A stretch of DNA of 44,021 bases from Shewanella profunda (GCF_023283765.1 NZ_JAKILG010000040.1:1-44021), one strand, 5' to 3'; shown: positions 1 through 8,881, counted from the stretch's first letter. Numbers and translations are program-made. Notes: a model not told the origin generated them from the sequence alone.

Positions 1-207
1 TTCAATCTGCTCAGGTGTCATGGGTGAGGCTTTCGGAGCAAGCCCTTGGCGCTCAACCTGAAGCTGTGTTACCCACTTACTAACCGTCGATTTACCCACG
101 TTCATGGCTTTCGCCGCCGCTTCTTGTGTGTAACCTTGATCAACGACTAATTGAGCGGTTTCAAGCTTAATGGCGGCGCTATATCGTGCACGTTTACTTT
201 TATTCAT
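1..207 (-). CDS. IS3-family transposase OrfA, partial
   Basis: The first 69 codons of an IS911-type OrfA are visible and continue beyond base 1. OrfA is the small DNA-binding subunit which, with OrfB through programmed frameshifting, forms the active transposase. The sequence has an N-terminal helix-turn-helix: basic residues RARYS at about 6-10, then the segment AAAKAMNVGKSTVSKWV at about 31-47 with the recognition helix. It is followed by the RQGLAPKASPMTPEQIE stretch typical of IS911 OrfA. The start is the ATG at 205-207, about 60 bp inside the IS end, as usual in this family. The frameshift window and the DDE domain are not in view, so whether the element is active cannot be judged. Confidence 0.85.
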   Translation of the reverse strand, partial: MNKSKRARYSAAIKLETAQLVVDQGYTQEAAAKAMNVGKSTVSKWVTQLQVERQGLAPKASPMTPEQIE

Positions 208-268
208 GTTGTCACCTAAATGGGTTATGAGTGAGATCATAACATTTCTTATTAGGTGGCCAAATTCA
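1..268 (-). mobile_element. IS3-family (IS911-like) insertion sequence, 5' end only
   Basis: The left part of the element runs off the window. On the minus strand the element begins at 268 with TGAATTTGGCCACC, a TG-start terminus of the kind seen in IS3-family inverted repeats, followed about 60 bp in by the start of an orfA-type gene. The tip is 9 bp from the stop codon of the DUF938 gene, so the insertion spared that gene. The far end, orfB and any target duplication are outside the window. The family call rests on the OrfA protein and the terminus; the exact IS name is not determined. Confidence 0.8.
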
Positions 269-276
269 CTATGCCA

Positions 277-891
277 CTACACTTTCACAAAATGCAATAG
301 CCGATTATTGGCTGGCATGGCGGTATCTTGTTCGAGTGACAAACCTTGCCTGTAGGCAAGTTCACAAATCCATTCAATATCTCGGATCCCACTGGCGGGA
401 TCTCGTCGCTGTAAAAAATCATTAAAATCCCGATTGCTATCGCTGGTGAATTGGCCTCGATAGTTAAATGGCCCGTAAATACACAGGGTTTTGAGTTTGG
501 GCAGATATTGACCAAGACCGATAAAAAACGCTTCCACCATGTTTTTACTCATAATATGCAGAGTATTGGCGGTAAAGACTGCATCAATATAAGGCGTTAG
601 CTTATCTACGGGCCATGGCGTAGTTACATCAAGAGTGAGTGGTAAGCGGAGGTTTATATTTGAGAACAATCCTTCCTGCTCACATCTTGCTTTAATTCCT
701 TCAAGATACTCTGCTTGATCGCTGGTTTGCCAAATAAGATGAGGTAGATTTGCGGCAAAATGCACCGCATGTTGCGCCGTGCCACTGCCGATTTCGAGCA
801 CATGTTTGGTTTGCGAAAACGCTTGTACTAATACCGCTAAAATCGGGGCTTTATTATTCTCACAGGCTTGGGAAAAGGGCAGTGATGGCAT
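277..891 (-). CDS. DUF938 family SAM-dependent methyltransferase-like protein
   Basis: A 204-residue protein of the DUF938 family, a class I Rossmann methyltransferase fold of unknown substrate. The glycine-rich SAM loop is visible near residues 28-40 as VLEIGSGTAQHAVHFA, and the acidic strand end follows as IWQTSDQ. The N-terminus FSQACENNKAPILAVL is characteristic of the family. I chose the ATG at 891 because it gives the family length and follows an AGAG Shine-Dalgarno; an in-frame upstream start at 966 would add 25 unconserved residues. The stop lies 9 bp from the IS end, so the C-terminus appears intact. The methyl acceptor is unknown. Confidence 0.82.
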   Translation of the reverse strand: MPSLPFSQACENNKAPILAVLVQAFSQTKHVLEIGSGTAQHAVHFAANLPHLIWQTSDQAEYLEGIKARCEQEGLFSNINLRLPLTLDVTTPWPVDKLTPYIDAVFTANTLHIMSKNMVEAFFIGLGQYLPKLKTLCIYGPFNYRGQFTSDSNRDFNDFLQRRDPASGIRDIEWICELAYRQGLSLEQDTAMPANNRLLHFVKV

Positions 892-1129
892 AGTAGGCTC
901 TTTATTCTGAGTTTGTTTTTGGTTGATTTTTAAGCGTATTTTATCTGTAGGTTTAGCTATTAGCACTTTATGTTGTCAATTAAACAGCTTAAAGTCACCT
1001 TGTTTGGTCATTAGCCTAACCTAAGCAACGGTAAAGCGTAAGTGTTGATATCCCGTCTTGGTGGCTTTTTGAACTTACCGAAAAAGCATCGCGAGTTTGG
1101 GTTTTTACTGTTTTAGACTTTTATACCGC

Positions 1130-2008
1130 TTAACCCTGTTCTACGAGTTTTTCGGCAAGATAATCGACTAATACACGGATCTTGGCCGACAGATGACGGT
1201 TTTGTGGATAGAGCGCCCAAATGCCTTCTTTGGCTTCGCGGTGACCATCAAGGAAGGAGAGTAAATGTCCGGCTTGAATGTCTTCTTCAATATAATAATC
1301 AGGCAGTTGTACTATCCCTATGCCCTTTAGTGCCGCATCCCTTAAGGCGTAGCCGCTGTTGCAACTGAGATTGCCGCGCACTTTGATATTGCGCTCGCGG
1401 CCATTCTCCACAAAGCGCCAGTAATTATGATTACCGATCAAACAATTGTGCTGGCTAAGCTCAGATAAGGTATGGGGCTGACCGTACTTTTCCACATAAC
1501 TGGGTGAGGCGGCAACATAGTGAGTGCGACTGCTAAGCGGTTTTGCCATTAAGCTCGAATCGGCGAGTTTTCCGAGGCGAATAGCTAGATCATATCCGCC
1601 TTCAATCAAGTCTAAGGTGCGATTGGTTAGGTCGACGCTAAACTCAACGCTTGGATATTGCACCATAAAATCATTGAGTAACGGCATGATAAATTTCTCG
1701 CCATAGGCCACGGGCGCCGTGAGCTTGACTAAGCCTTGGGGTGAGTCCTTTAGGTTTGAAATGGCGCGTTCGGCTTCTTCGAGCCCAGTTTGTAATTGGC
1801 GGCAATGGCGATAGTAAATAGTGCCTTCTTCGGTTAACGATACTTTGCGGGTGGTGCGGTAAAACAGTTTAGTGCCGAGGCGATTCTCTAGGGCGCTCAC
1901 TTGGCGGCTAACGTGGGCGGTGGAGATATTCAGCCGCTGCGCCGCTAGGGTGAAACTTTCGGCCTCGGCCACCGCGACAAACTCAGAAATGCCATCCCAG
2001 AGATACAT
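1130..2008 (-). CDS. LysR-family transcriptional regulator, divergent from frmA
   Basis: A 292-residue LysR-type regulator of the CrgA/DmlR-like subgroup. The winged helix-turn-helix occupies about residues 1-60, with the conserved pattern FTLAAQRLNISTAHVSRQVSALENRLGTKLF split over its two helices. The effector-binding periplasmic-binding-protein-like domain fills about residues 90-290, including VKLTAPVAYG and YDLAIRLG. It is transcribed away from frmA with 176 bp between the two starts, the usual arrangement for a LysR protein controlling its neighbour. Control of formaldehyde detoxification is an inference from position; E. coli uses the unrelated FrmR. Another target, or only autoregulation, remains possible. 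Confidence 0.9.
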   Translation of the reverse strand: MYLWDGISEFVAVAEAESFTLAAQRLNISTAHVSRQVSALENRLGTKLFYRTTRKVSLTEEGTIYYRHCRQLQTGLEEAERAISNLKDSPQGLVKLTAPVAYGEKFIMPLLNDFMVQYPSVEFSVDLTNRTLDLIEGGYDLAIRLGKLADSSLMAKPLSSRTHYVAASPSYVEKYGQPHTLSELSQHNCLIGNHNYWRFVENGRERNIKVRGNLSCNSGYALRDAALKGIGIVQLPDYYIEEDIQAGHLLSFLDGHREAKEGIWALYPQNRHLSAKIRVLVDYLAEKLVEQG

Positions 2009-2044
2009 TGTTGTTGCTCAGTAAAAATGAATTGCTTGAATACT

Positions 2045-2077
2045 AGATTGTCTCTTGCTGAGAAACAAATACAATCT
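2045..2077. promoter_or_regulatory. inverted repeat, possible LysR operator
   Basis: AGATTGT at 2045-2051 is matched by ACAATCT at 2071-2077, and a smaller TTG-N8-CAA dyad lies between them. The repeat sits between the divergent LysR and frmA starts, where a LysR protein would be expected to bind. This is only a visual match, with no family-specific operator known to me. Confidence 0.3.
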
Positions 2078-2184
2078 TACTATGCAGTAAAATCAGTGCA
2101 ATGGGCGCAAGAGTATGCTTGGCCTGAGTCGAATCCATTACATAGCAATGACTTATTCATATTACCTACGAAGGGACGCTAACA

Positions 2185-3324
2185 ATGTCGAACGAAAAAC
2201 CGCAGTTTATTAAATCAAAGGCCGCCGTTGCATGGGGCCCAGGACAACCGCTTAAGATTGAAGAAGTGGATGTGATGTTACCTAAAGCGGGTGAAGTCCT
2301 AGTGCGCATTGTGGCTACAGGCGTGTGTCACACGGATGCGTTTACCCTGAGCGGTGACGATCCAGAAGGGGTATTCCCGGCGATTCTTGGCCATGAAGGC
2401 GGCGGTATCGTTGAGCAAGTGGGTGAGGGAGTGACGAGCGTGCAAGTGGGCGATCATGTGATCCCGCTTTATACCCCAGAGTGCGGCGAATGTAAGTTCT
2501 GCCTATCGGGCAAGACTAACCTGTGCCAAAAAATTCGTGCGACTCAAGGTAAGGGCTTAATGCCCGATGGCACAACGCGTTTTTACCTTGATGGTAAGCC
2601 TATTTTCCATTATATGGGCTGCTCGACGTTCTCTGAATATACCGTTTTACCTGAAATATCATTGGCTAAAGTCAATAAAAGCGCGCCGTTAGAAGAAATT
2701 TGTTTACTAGGTTGTGGTGTGACCACAGGTATGGGGGCTGTGATGAACACGGCCAAAGTGGAGGAAGGCGCAACCGTGGCGATTTTCGGCCTCGGCGGTA
2801 TTGGTTTATCGGCGATCATTGGTGCGACTATGGCGAAAGCCAGCCGCATTATTGCCATCGATATCAATGAGTCTAAGTTCGAGTTAGCCAAAAAACTCGG
2901 CGCGACCGACTGCATCAACCCCAAATTGCTGGATAAGCCCATCCAAGAGGTGATCGTTGAAATGACCGATGGCGGCGTGGATTACTCCTTTGAGTGCATC
3001 GGCAATGTCAACGTGATGCGCAGCGCCTTAGAGTGTTGTCATAAGGGCTGGGGCGAGTCGGTTATTATCGGTGTTGCTGGTGCTGGACAAGAGATTTCAA
3101 CCCGTCCATTCCAACTGGTGACTGGCCGAGTGTGGCGCGGTTCTGCCTTTGGCGGCGTGAAAGGGCGCTCAGAGTTACCACAGATTGTTGAGCGTTATTT
3201 AGCGGGTGAATTTAAGCTCGATGACTTTATCACCCATACTATGGGACTGGAGCAAATCAATGAAGCGTTCGAGCTAATGCACGAAGGTAAGAGTATCCGC
3301 AGCGTGATCCATTTTGATAAATAA
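2185..3324 (+). CDS. frmA: S-(hydroxymethyl)glutathione dehydrogenase / class III alcohol dehydrogenase
   Basis: A 379-residue zinc-dependent medium-chain dehydrogenase that oxidises S-hydroxymethylglutathione to S-formylglutathione with NAD, the first enzymatic step in glutathione-dependent formaldehyde detoxification in the cytosol. The catalytic zinc ligand C48 lies in GVCHTD, followed by GHEGGG. The four structural-zinc cysteines C100, C103, C106 and C114 are all present. The third catalytic-zinc cysteine is in LLGCGVTTG and the NAD-binding loop is GLGGIGLSA. Length and motifs match FrmA/AdhC fully. The start has a good GAAGGGAC ribosome site. frmB begins 47 bp downstream on the same strand, so the two probably form an operon under the divergent LysR gene. 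Confidence 0.96.
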   Translation: MSNEKPQFIKSKAAVAWGPGQPLKIEEVDVMLPKAGEVLVRIVATGVCHTDAFTLSGDDPEGVFPAILGHEGGGIVEQVGEGVTSVQVGDHVIPLYTPECGECKFCLSGKTNLCQKIRATQGKGLMPDGTTRFYLDGKPIFHYMGCSTFSEYTVLPEISLAKVNKSAPLEEICLLGCGVTTGMGAVMNTAKVEEGATVAIFGLGGIGLSAIIGATMAKASRIIAIDINESKFELAKKLGATDCINPKLLDKPIQEVIVEMTDGGVDYSFECIGNVNVMRSALECCHKGWGESVIIGVAGAGQEISTRPFQLVTGRVWRGSAFGGVKGRSELPQIVERYLAGEFKLDDFITHTMGLEQINEAFELMHEGKSIRSVIHFDK

Positions 3325-3371
3325 GCGGTTTCGCACTTTAAACTGATGACGTTGAGCTTAAAAGGACTTGT

Positions 3372-4214
3372 ATGACCATAGAAAATATCAGTTGTAACAA
3401 GAGTTTTGGCGGTTGGCATAAGCAATATCGCCATCAATCTCAGGCGTTAAGCTGTGAAATGCGCTTTGCAATTTATCTGCCGCCTGAGGCGGTGAATAAA
3501 CCTGTTCCTGTGCTGTATTGGCTATCGGGGTTAACCTGCACCGATGAAAACTTTATGCAAAAGGCGGGCGCACAGCGTATGGCGGCGGCACTTGGGATGG
3601 CGATTGTTGCCCCTGATACCAGTCCTCGCGGCGATGATGTGCCCGATGCAGCGGATAAAGCCTACGATTTAGGTTTAGGTGCGGGGTTTTACCTCAATGC
3701 AACCAAGGCACCGTGGAATCGTCATTACAAAATGTACGATTATATCGTCCATGAATTACCCGCTTTGATTGAAGCGCATTTTCCCGTCACTACCCAGCGC
3801 GCGATATCCGGCCATTCTATGGGAGGGCATGGCGCTTTGGTCATTGGGCTGAGCCATCCCCACAGATACAGCTCGATTTCGGCCTTTAGTCCGATAGCAA
3901 ACCCGAGCAATGCACCTTGGGGCATTAAAGCCTTTAGTGAGTATTTAGGCGAAAACCGTGAGCATTGGCGCCAGTATGATGCCTGCGAATTGCTCAAGCT
4001 CGCGATTGCTGAGGTGCCAGTGTTGATTGATCAAGGTGAAGCCGACAGCTTTTTAGACACCCAGTTAATGCCGCAGTCGCTGGTGGATATCGCTCAGGCT
4101 AAGGGCTATCCCTTAGATGTGCGCATGCAGCCGGGTTACGATCATAGCTACTACTTTATCGCGAGTTTTATTGAAGAACACCTTAAGTTCCATAGTCTGT
4201 ATTTTAAGCCCTAA
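3372..4214 (+). CDS. frmB: S-formylglutathione hydrolase
   Basis: A 280-residue alpha/beta hydrolase of the esterase D family that hydrolyses S-formylglutathione to formate and glutathione, the second step after FrmA. The nucleophile S149 lies in GHSMGGHG. The acid residue is expected in the DQGEADSFLD stretch near 220-230 and the histidine in YDHSYYF near 257. The N-terminus KSFGGWHKQYRHQS and the PVLYWLSGLTCTDENF block, which carries the oxyanion region, are typical of the family. It sits 47 bp after frmA and ends at a strong terminator. Also called fghA in other genera. Confidence 0.95.
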   Translation: MTIENISCNKSFGGWHKQYRHQSQALSCEMRFAIYLPPEAVNKPVPVLYWLSGLTCTDENFMQKAGAQRMAAALGMAIVAPDTSPRGDDVPDAADKAYDLGLGAGFYLNATKAPWNRHYKMYDYIVHELPALIEAHFPVTTQRAISGHSMGGHGALVIGLSHPHRYSSISAFSPIANPSNAPWGIKAFSEYLGENREHWRQYDACELLKLAIAEVPVLIDQGEADSFLDTQLMPQSLVDIAQAKGYPLDVRMQPGYDHSYYFIASFIEEHLKFHSLYFKP

Positions 4215-4241
4215 AGTTATTTAAAATATTGATATTAAAGG

Positions 4242-4273
4242 CGCAGTGATATTGGTTTATCACTGCGTTTTTT
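4242..4273 (+). terminator. rho-independent terminator after frmB
   Basis: A perfect 10-bp stem, CGCAGTGATA / TATCACTGCG, with a six-base loop TTGGTT, is followed by TTTTTTATTT. It closes the frmAB unit. Confidence 0.9.
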
Positions 4274-4416
4274 ATTTAGTCAATTTGGTATTCCGGGTAG
4301 TTGAACTGTTTTGTGACATATCATGATTGATCTTGAATTAGGTTGAAAAAAACTTTTATCAACAGTAAGTTACTATTCAATACTCAGGATAGCTAAATAC
4401 AGATTAAGGAGTTGTA

Positions 4417-5142
4417 ATGAAGAGTGTGAAACTGGGCGTTTTAGCGGCACTGTTGATATTGGGCGGCTGTGCATCTTACACCACGCCGGGTGGCAGTGTG
4501 CAGTTGAGCTCATTGGCCGAATCGGATATCAATGTGCTTATGTCGAAGGAGCCTGCTGCGGCGTTTCCGGCCAATATTTCAGTGGCGCGTATTCAAGCTC
4601 CCGGTTATTTATCCTATCGACTAAGCAGTTTCGGTACGGGGCGTTATAGTGTGGTGACTACCCGCGAAGTGGAGACGGAAGCTGACTTTGCTCAACTAGC
4701 AAAAATGCCTAAAGTGGCAGGAATTGCACCGTTAAACCGGATCCTTTTACCCGAAAATTTAGACTCGATTAAATCCTTACGGGAAGCTGCTGCGAGGTTG
4801 AAAGCGGATATTTTGCTTATCTATACCTTCGATACATCCTTCCATGCGGGTGAACAACAATTTGCTCCGCTTAATGTGATTTCATTAGGTTTTTTAAAGA
4901 ATAAAGAGATCAGTGTAACGACCACAGTTTCAGCTGCATTTTTTGATGTACGTACCGAATATCTGTATGGATTGGCCGAATCAACCGCTAAAGAAACGGG
5001 GAATACCAACGTATGGGGGACGTCGGATGCGGTAGATGATTTGCGGGTTATTACGGAAAAAGCTGCTTTTACCCAATTAATTCCTGAGATTGAAAAAACA
5101 TGGGCGGGTATTGTTTCTCAGTATGCCCAGAAAAAATCTTAG
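4417..5142 (+). CDS. predicted outer-membrane or inner-membrane lipoprotein of unknown function
   Basis: A 241-residue protein with a lipoprotein signal peptide: basic N-terminus, hydrophobic stretch LGVLAALLIL and lipobox LGGC with the acylated cysteine at 18. The mature part starts ASYTTPGGS, so there is no aspartate at +2 and outer-membrane sorting by the Lol system is likely. The rest looks like a soluble mixed alpha/beta domain, including LNRILLPENLDSIKSLREAAARL near 110-130 and DILLIYTF near 132-139. I do not recognise a named family. The ribosome site AAGGAG is 7-8 bases before the ATG. The gene is monocistronic and converges on sdaA through a shared terminator. Confidence 0.85.
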   Translation: MKSVKLGVLAALLILGGCASYTTPGGSVQLSSLAESDINVLMSKEPAAAFPANISVARIQAPGYLSYRLSSFGTGRYSVVTTREVETEADFAQLAKMPKVAGIAPLNRILLPENLDSIKSLREAAARLKADILLIYTFDTSFHAGEQQFAPLNVISLGFLKNKEISVTTTVSAAFFDVRTEYLYGLAESTAKETGNTNVWGTSDAVDDLRVITEKAAFTQLIPEIEKTWAGIVSQYAQKKS

Positions 5143-5207
5143 TTGAACCTGAGTATTAAGGGATCATTTTATTGCGGGTGAAACTTATTGTGGGTGAAAA
5201 TAAGGCC

Positions 5208-5249
5208 AATAAAAATGCCGCATCTCATTGGAGTGCGGCATTTTTTATT
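5208..5249. terminator. bidirectional terminator between the lipoprotein gene and sdaA
   Basis: AAAAATGCCGCA and TGCGGCATTTTTT flank an inner CTC/GAG pairing. The A-tract on the left and T-tract on the right allow termination in both directions, for the convergent genes on either side. Confidence 0.85.
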
Positions 5250-5278
5250 AAGCGTTTGAAACTATTAGCAGGAGTAAA

Positions 5279-6655
5279 TTAACACTCAACAATGTTGACA
5301 GCTAAGCCGCCTTTAGCGGTTTCTTTGTATTTACTGCGCATATCTCTGCCGGTGTCCATCATGGTTTTGATCACTTTATCCAGTGAAACCTTATGGTTGC
5401 CGTCGCCACGCAGGGCCATACGAGAGGCGTTGATTGCTTTGATCGCGCCCATGGCATTACGTTCGATACAAGGCACTTGCACTAGGCCGCCTACTGGATC
5501 GCAGGTTAGCCCTAAGTTATGTTCCATGCCGATTTCGGCTGCGTTTTCAACGTGCTCAACCGTGCCGCCCATGATTTCTGTCAGAGCGCCAGCGGCCATA
5601 GAACAGGCTACGCCCACTTCACCTTGGCAACCGACTTCGGCACCCGAAATTGAGGCGTTTTTCTTATATAAAATACCAATCGCGGCGGCAGTTAACAGGT
5701 AACGGGCGCACACATCGATATCCACTTCTTGTACGAAGGTATCGTAATAACATAATACGGCAGGAATAATCCCCGCAGCTCCGTTAGTCGGCGCGGTAAC
5801 AACACGATCACCGGCCGCATTTTGCTCGTTTACTGACAGGGCGAATAAATCGACCCAATCCATAGCCGTTAATGGATCGACATTGTTACGACCTTCGGCT
5901 TTTAAGCGACGATATAGGGCAGGGGCACGGCGACGTAGCTTTAAACCGCCGGGTAAAATACCTTCCTTCTGATAACCGCGCTCGATGCAGGTTTTCATGG
6001 TTTGCCAAATGTTCCACAGCTTGGCTTTGACTTCATCTTCAGTGGTTAAACTCAGCTCGTTCGCCATCATTAAAGAAGAAATACTAAAACCTTGTTCGCC
6101 GCACAATTCCAGTAACTGAGCCGCGCTGCCAAAATCGAAGGGGGCGGATTCAATTTGTGACGCAGGTGAAGCGTTACGCTGGCTGATTTCATCTTCATCT
6201 AGGATAAAGCCGCCACCCACCGAGTAGTAAGTACGTTCATATATGCATTTATCTTCGCTATAGGCGTATAGGGTCATGGCATTGGCGTGGGCTGGAAGCG
6301 TTTTGCGTCTGTGGTAAATGATGCCATTTTCACGGGTAAATTTAATGATTTTACCTGTGCTGAGGGTCAGCGTTTCGCTTTTGGACACATGTTCGAGAAT
6401 GCCATCAATGCTGTCGGTGTCTACGGTTTCGGGATCTTCACCCATTAATCCTAAGATCACGGCTTTGCCTGTGCCATGGCCTTTACCTGTTTGCCCGAGG
6501 GAGCCAAAGAGTTCGGCTCTTAGCTCATCGATTTGGGTTATGAGTCCAGAATCAGCAAGGTTTTGCATGAAAATTTTGCCCGCTTTCATGGGGCCGACAG
6601 TATGTGAACTCGAAGGGCCAATGCCGATCTTGAACATGTCAAATACGCTAATCAT
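5279..6655 (-). CDS. sdaA: L-serine ammonia-lyase, iron-sulfur-dependent
   Basis: A 458-residue single-chain L-serine dehydratase that deaminates L-serine to pyruvate and ammonia in the cytosol. The N-terminal beta domain opens with the family signature FKIGIGPSSSHTVGPM. The catalytic alpha domain carries the three [4Fe-4S] ligands C343 (EVGCQGE), C385 (LTCDPVGG) and C396 (VPCIERN), placed exactly as in E. coli SdaA. Other invariant blocks include VTAPTNGAAGIIPAVL. The C-terminal residue is cysteine, which in this family acts as a tail that plugs the active site. AGGA precedes the ATG by 8 bases. The gene is monocistronic. Confidence 0.96.
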   Translation of the reverse strand: MISVFDMFKIGIGPSSSHTVGPMKAGKIFMQNLADSGLITQIDELRAELFGSLGQTGKGHGTGKAVILGLMGEDPETVDTDSIDGILEHVSKSETLTLSTGKIIKFTRENGIIYHRRKTLPAHANAMTLYAYSEDKCIYERTYYSVGGGFILDEDEISQRNASPASQIESAPFDFGSAAQLLELCGEQGFSISSLMMANELSLTTEDEVKAKLWNIWQTMKTCIERGYQKEGILPGGLKLRRRAPALYRRLKAEGRNNVDPLTAMDWVDLFALSVNEQNAAGDRVVTAPTNGAAGIIPAVLCYYDTFVQEVDIDVCARYLLTAAAIGILYKKNASISGAEVGCQGEVGVACSMAAGALTEIMGGTVEHVENAAEIGMEHNLGLTCDPVGGLVQVPCIERNAMGAIKAINASRMALRGDGNHKVSLDKVIKTMMDTGRDMRSKYKETAKGGLAVNIVEC

Positions 6656-7044
6656 GATTGAAGTCCTGTTGTGTCTCGATTTTTATTCTAGTCTGAATGC
6701 ACTGGATTGCTCGCAGTATAAAGCCTGAAGCACGCTAGTCTTTCTTGCGCAGGTTCTGGCAAACTGCTCGCATCTTCCATGCGAAATCTGCTTGTGTAAT
6801 ACTCTTGCCATCAGTATCACATAGATTAGCGTGACAATTCACATTAGTTTTTTTGATTTAAAATACTTCGGATAAGCTGAGCTTAATCGTCAACGCGTGT
6901 TAGGCCATTTTATGGGCAGAATTATGGTTTTTTAAGGTGCTCGTACGGTGAATGGTTCGCTTTTTTGGGGTTTTATGTGAACCATGTAACCACTCTACAC
7001 TGTGGTGATTTTTTGAGTATTAATGAATATTTTTAGGGATAAGT
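6656..7044. other. intergenic region between the divergent genes sdaA and nagZ
   Basis: This 389-bp stretch holds no ORF worth calling. It must carry both divergent promoters. The only structure I see is an inverted repeat ATGGTTC (6952-6958) / GAACCAT (6979-6985) about 60 bp before nagZ. No terminator, riboswitch or known regulator site is evident. Confidence 0.5.
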
Positions 7045-8073
7045 ATGAGTTATTTGATGTTGGATTTGCTATCTGTAGATGTCAGTGAGGCAGAAGCTGA
7101 AATGTTACGCCATCCACAGGTGGGTGGCTTAATTCTATTTTCCCGCAATTTTTCCAGCCGTGAGCAGTTAATTTTATTGGTACAACAGATCCGCCAGATC
7201 CGCCCAGAAATTCTGATCGCGGTAGACCATGAAGGTGGCAGGGTACAGCGTTTTCGAGATGGATTTACCCTTATTCCTGCAATGGGGGATATTTTACCTG
7301 CAGCGAAAGGAGATATGACTCTAGCCAAGCGTTGGGCCAGTGAATTGGGTTTTTTAATGGCAATAGAACTGCTGGCCTGTGATATCGATTTAAGCTTTGC
7401 GCCTGTGCTCGATCTTAATGGTATTAGTGAAGTGATTGGTAAACGTAGCTTTAGTGCTGATCCTAGCGAGGTTATCGCACTGGCAGATAGTTTTATTGAC
7501 GGGATGGTTCAGGCGGGAATGGGCGCAGTAGGTAAACATTTTCCCGGCCATGGCAGTGTGGCGGCCGATTCCCATATTGCCCAACCTATTGATGAGCGTG
7601 AAGCAGAGGCAATATTTGCTAAGGATATTTTGCCCTTTAAGCAATTGATTGCTAGGGGACAGTTGTCGGGCATTATGCCAGCTCATGTGATTTACCCTAA
7701 GGTAGATCCTAATCCAGCGGGATTCTCACACTATTGGCTTAAGCAAGTATTGCGTCAGGAGCTTGGCTTTAACGGGGTGATTTTCTCCGATGATTTAGGG
7801 ATGAAGGGCGCTGCCTTTGCGGGTGATTACCGTGCCCGAGCTCAAGCGGCCCTCGATGCGGGTTGCGATATGATTTTAGTCTGCAATGATAATCCGGGCG
7901 TGATGTCGCTGCTGGATGGCTTTAGTTGGCCCGAAAATGCCCCGCAACACCCTGCTAGTTTATTGAAACCCAATGTAAACCAAATTTTGCAAGCACTAGA
8001 AAATCTGGCTCGTTGGGAAAATGCCAAACAGCTAGCAGAGCAAATTTGTTTAGCACAAAAGGTAAAAGTTTGA
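7045..8073 (+). CDS. nagZ: beta-N-acetylglucosaminidase NagZ (cell-wall recycling)
   Basis: A 342-residue glycoside hydrolase family 3 enzyme that removes N-acetylglucosamine from cytosolic GlcNAc-anhydroMurNAc muropeptides during peptidoglycan recycling. The motif KHFPGHG begins at K164 and is followed by the DSH loop characteristic of NagZ. The nucleophile is D249 in FSDDLGM. LAVDHEGGRVQR near 60 and GKRSFSADP near 131 are further conserved blocks. There is no signal peptide, consistent with cytosolic action. The ATG is preceded by AGGGATAAGT. ycfP follows 76 bp downstream, as a likely co-transcribed partner. Confidence 0.95.
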   Translation: MSYLMLDLLSVDVSEAEAEMLRHPQVGGLILFSRNFSSREQLILLVQQIRQIRPEILIAVDHEGGRVQRFRDGFTLIPAMGDILPAAKGDMTLAKRWASELGFLMAIELLACDIDLSFAPVLDLNGISEVIGKRSFSADPSEVIALADSFIDGMVQAGMGAVGKHFPGHGSVAADSHIAQPIDEREAEAIFAKDILPFKQLIARGQLSGIMPAHVIYPKVDPNPAGFSHYWLKQVLRQELGFNGVIFSDDLGMKGAAFAGDYRARAQAALDAGCDMILVCNDNPGVMSLLDGFSWPENAPQHPASLLKPNVNQILQALENLARWENAKQLAEQICLAQKVKV

Positions 8074-8149
8074 TGTAGCGCAAGGTGTGAGATCACTCTT
8101 TTGCTAGGGTTAGTTAATTCACTGTTAAAAATGGTTCAAAGGTCTTGAT

Positions 8150-8689
8150 ATGATTTTTTATCTGCATGGATTTGATGCGACTAGCCCAGGTAATCATGAA
8201 AAAATGCGTCAGTTGCAATTTATTGACCCTGATGTGCGTTTGTTAAGTTACAGTACTTTGCATCCCAAGCACGATATGCAGCATTTGCTCAAAGAGGTTG
8301 CTAAACAAATGCAGCATACCGACGACCCCGCGCCTTTGATGGTGGGTGTTGGACTCGGTGCTTATTGGGCGGAACGAATTGGTTTTTTAAATGGCTTAAA
8401 GTCGGTGCTGATTAATCCGAACTTACATCCTGAAAACAATATGCAGGGCAAAATTGATCGCCCAGAAGAATATGCCGATATTGCGAGCAAGTGTGTTTCT
8501 GAATTTAGATTAAAGAACACTCACAGGGCGATGTGTATTTTTTCGGTGAACGATGAAGTTTTGGATTGTAAGGCAAACGCCCATGAGTTAAGTGAATATT
8601 ATTCCATCGAATGGGATAATGTTCAGCCCCATAAGTTTCCCCAGTTGGCTACCTATCTACCTAGAATTAAAGCCTTTAAATTTTCCTAG
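8150..8689 (+). CDS. ycfP: UPF0227 family protein YcfP (alpha/beta hydrolase-like)
   Basis: A 179-residue protein nearly collinear with E. coli YcfP (180 residues). The fold is alpha/beta-hydrolase-like, starting with YLHGFDATSPGNHEK, but the nucleophile elbow reads GVGLGAYW with leucine where the serine of GxSxG should be, so ordinary esterase activity is doubtful. PHKF near the C-terminus carries the usual histidine. Other conserved blocks are LLSYSTLHPKHDMQHLLKEV and KIDRPEEYADIA. The function of the family is not established. It lies behind nagZ, as in E. coli, and ends at a terminator. Confidence 0.92.
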   Translation: MIFYLHGFDATSPGNHEKMRQLQFIDPDVRLLSYSTLHPKHDMQHLLKEVAKQMQHTDDPAPLMVGVGLGAYWAERIGFLNGLKSVLINPNLHPENNMQGKIDRPEEYADIASKCVSEFRLKNTHRAMCIFSVNDEVLDCKANAHELSEYYSIEWDNVQPHKFPQLATYLPRIKAFKFS

Positions 8690-8710
8690 CTATCCTGCCT
8701 TAACTGTTTT

Positions 8711-8745
8711 AATACGCTGAGTGCAATACTCGGCGTATTATTTTT
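8711..8745 (+). terminator. terminator after ycfP
   Basis: AATACGCTGAGT pairs with ACTCGGCGTATT through 12 positions with one G-U wobble and a five-base loop, followed by ATTTTT. It ends the nagZ-ycfP unit. Confidence 0.88.
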
Positions 8746-8847
8746 CGCTAATATTTAACTCAAACGGTATATCATTCTTAATAATGAAACTTAATCAGCA
8801 AAAAGCATTAATTTCATAGGATAATTATGGTTTTATATTCTGCTGTC

Positions 8848-8875
8848 TTGAAAATAAATATATTTTGTGTAAAGT
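8848..8875 (+). promoter_or_regulatory. sigma-70-type promoter ahead of the candidate small RNA
   Basis: TTGAAA at 8848-8853, a 16-bp AT-rich spacer, and TAAAGT at 8870-8875 preceded by TGTG (extended -10-like). The next bases, AGCGACCC, form a GC-rich discriminator. Transcription would start at about 8881-8884. Confidence 0.5.
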
Positions 8876-8881
8876 AGCGAC

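Noticed and set aside
277..300. Truncation of the DUF938 gene by the IS element
   Set aside because: The C-terminus ends in a normal NNRLLHFVKV-type tail before the IS tip, and the length matches the family.
6820..6835. A TCACA...GTGA element upstream of sdaA as a CRP site
   Set aside because: The half-sites face the wrong way (CRP needs TGTGA before TCACA) and the spacing is eight, not six.
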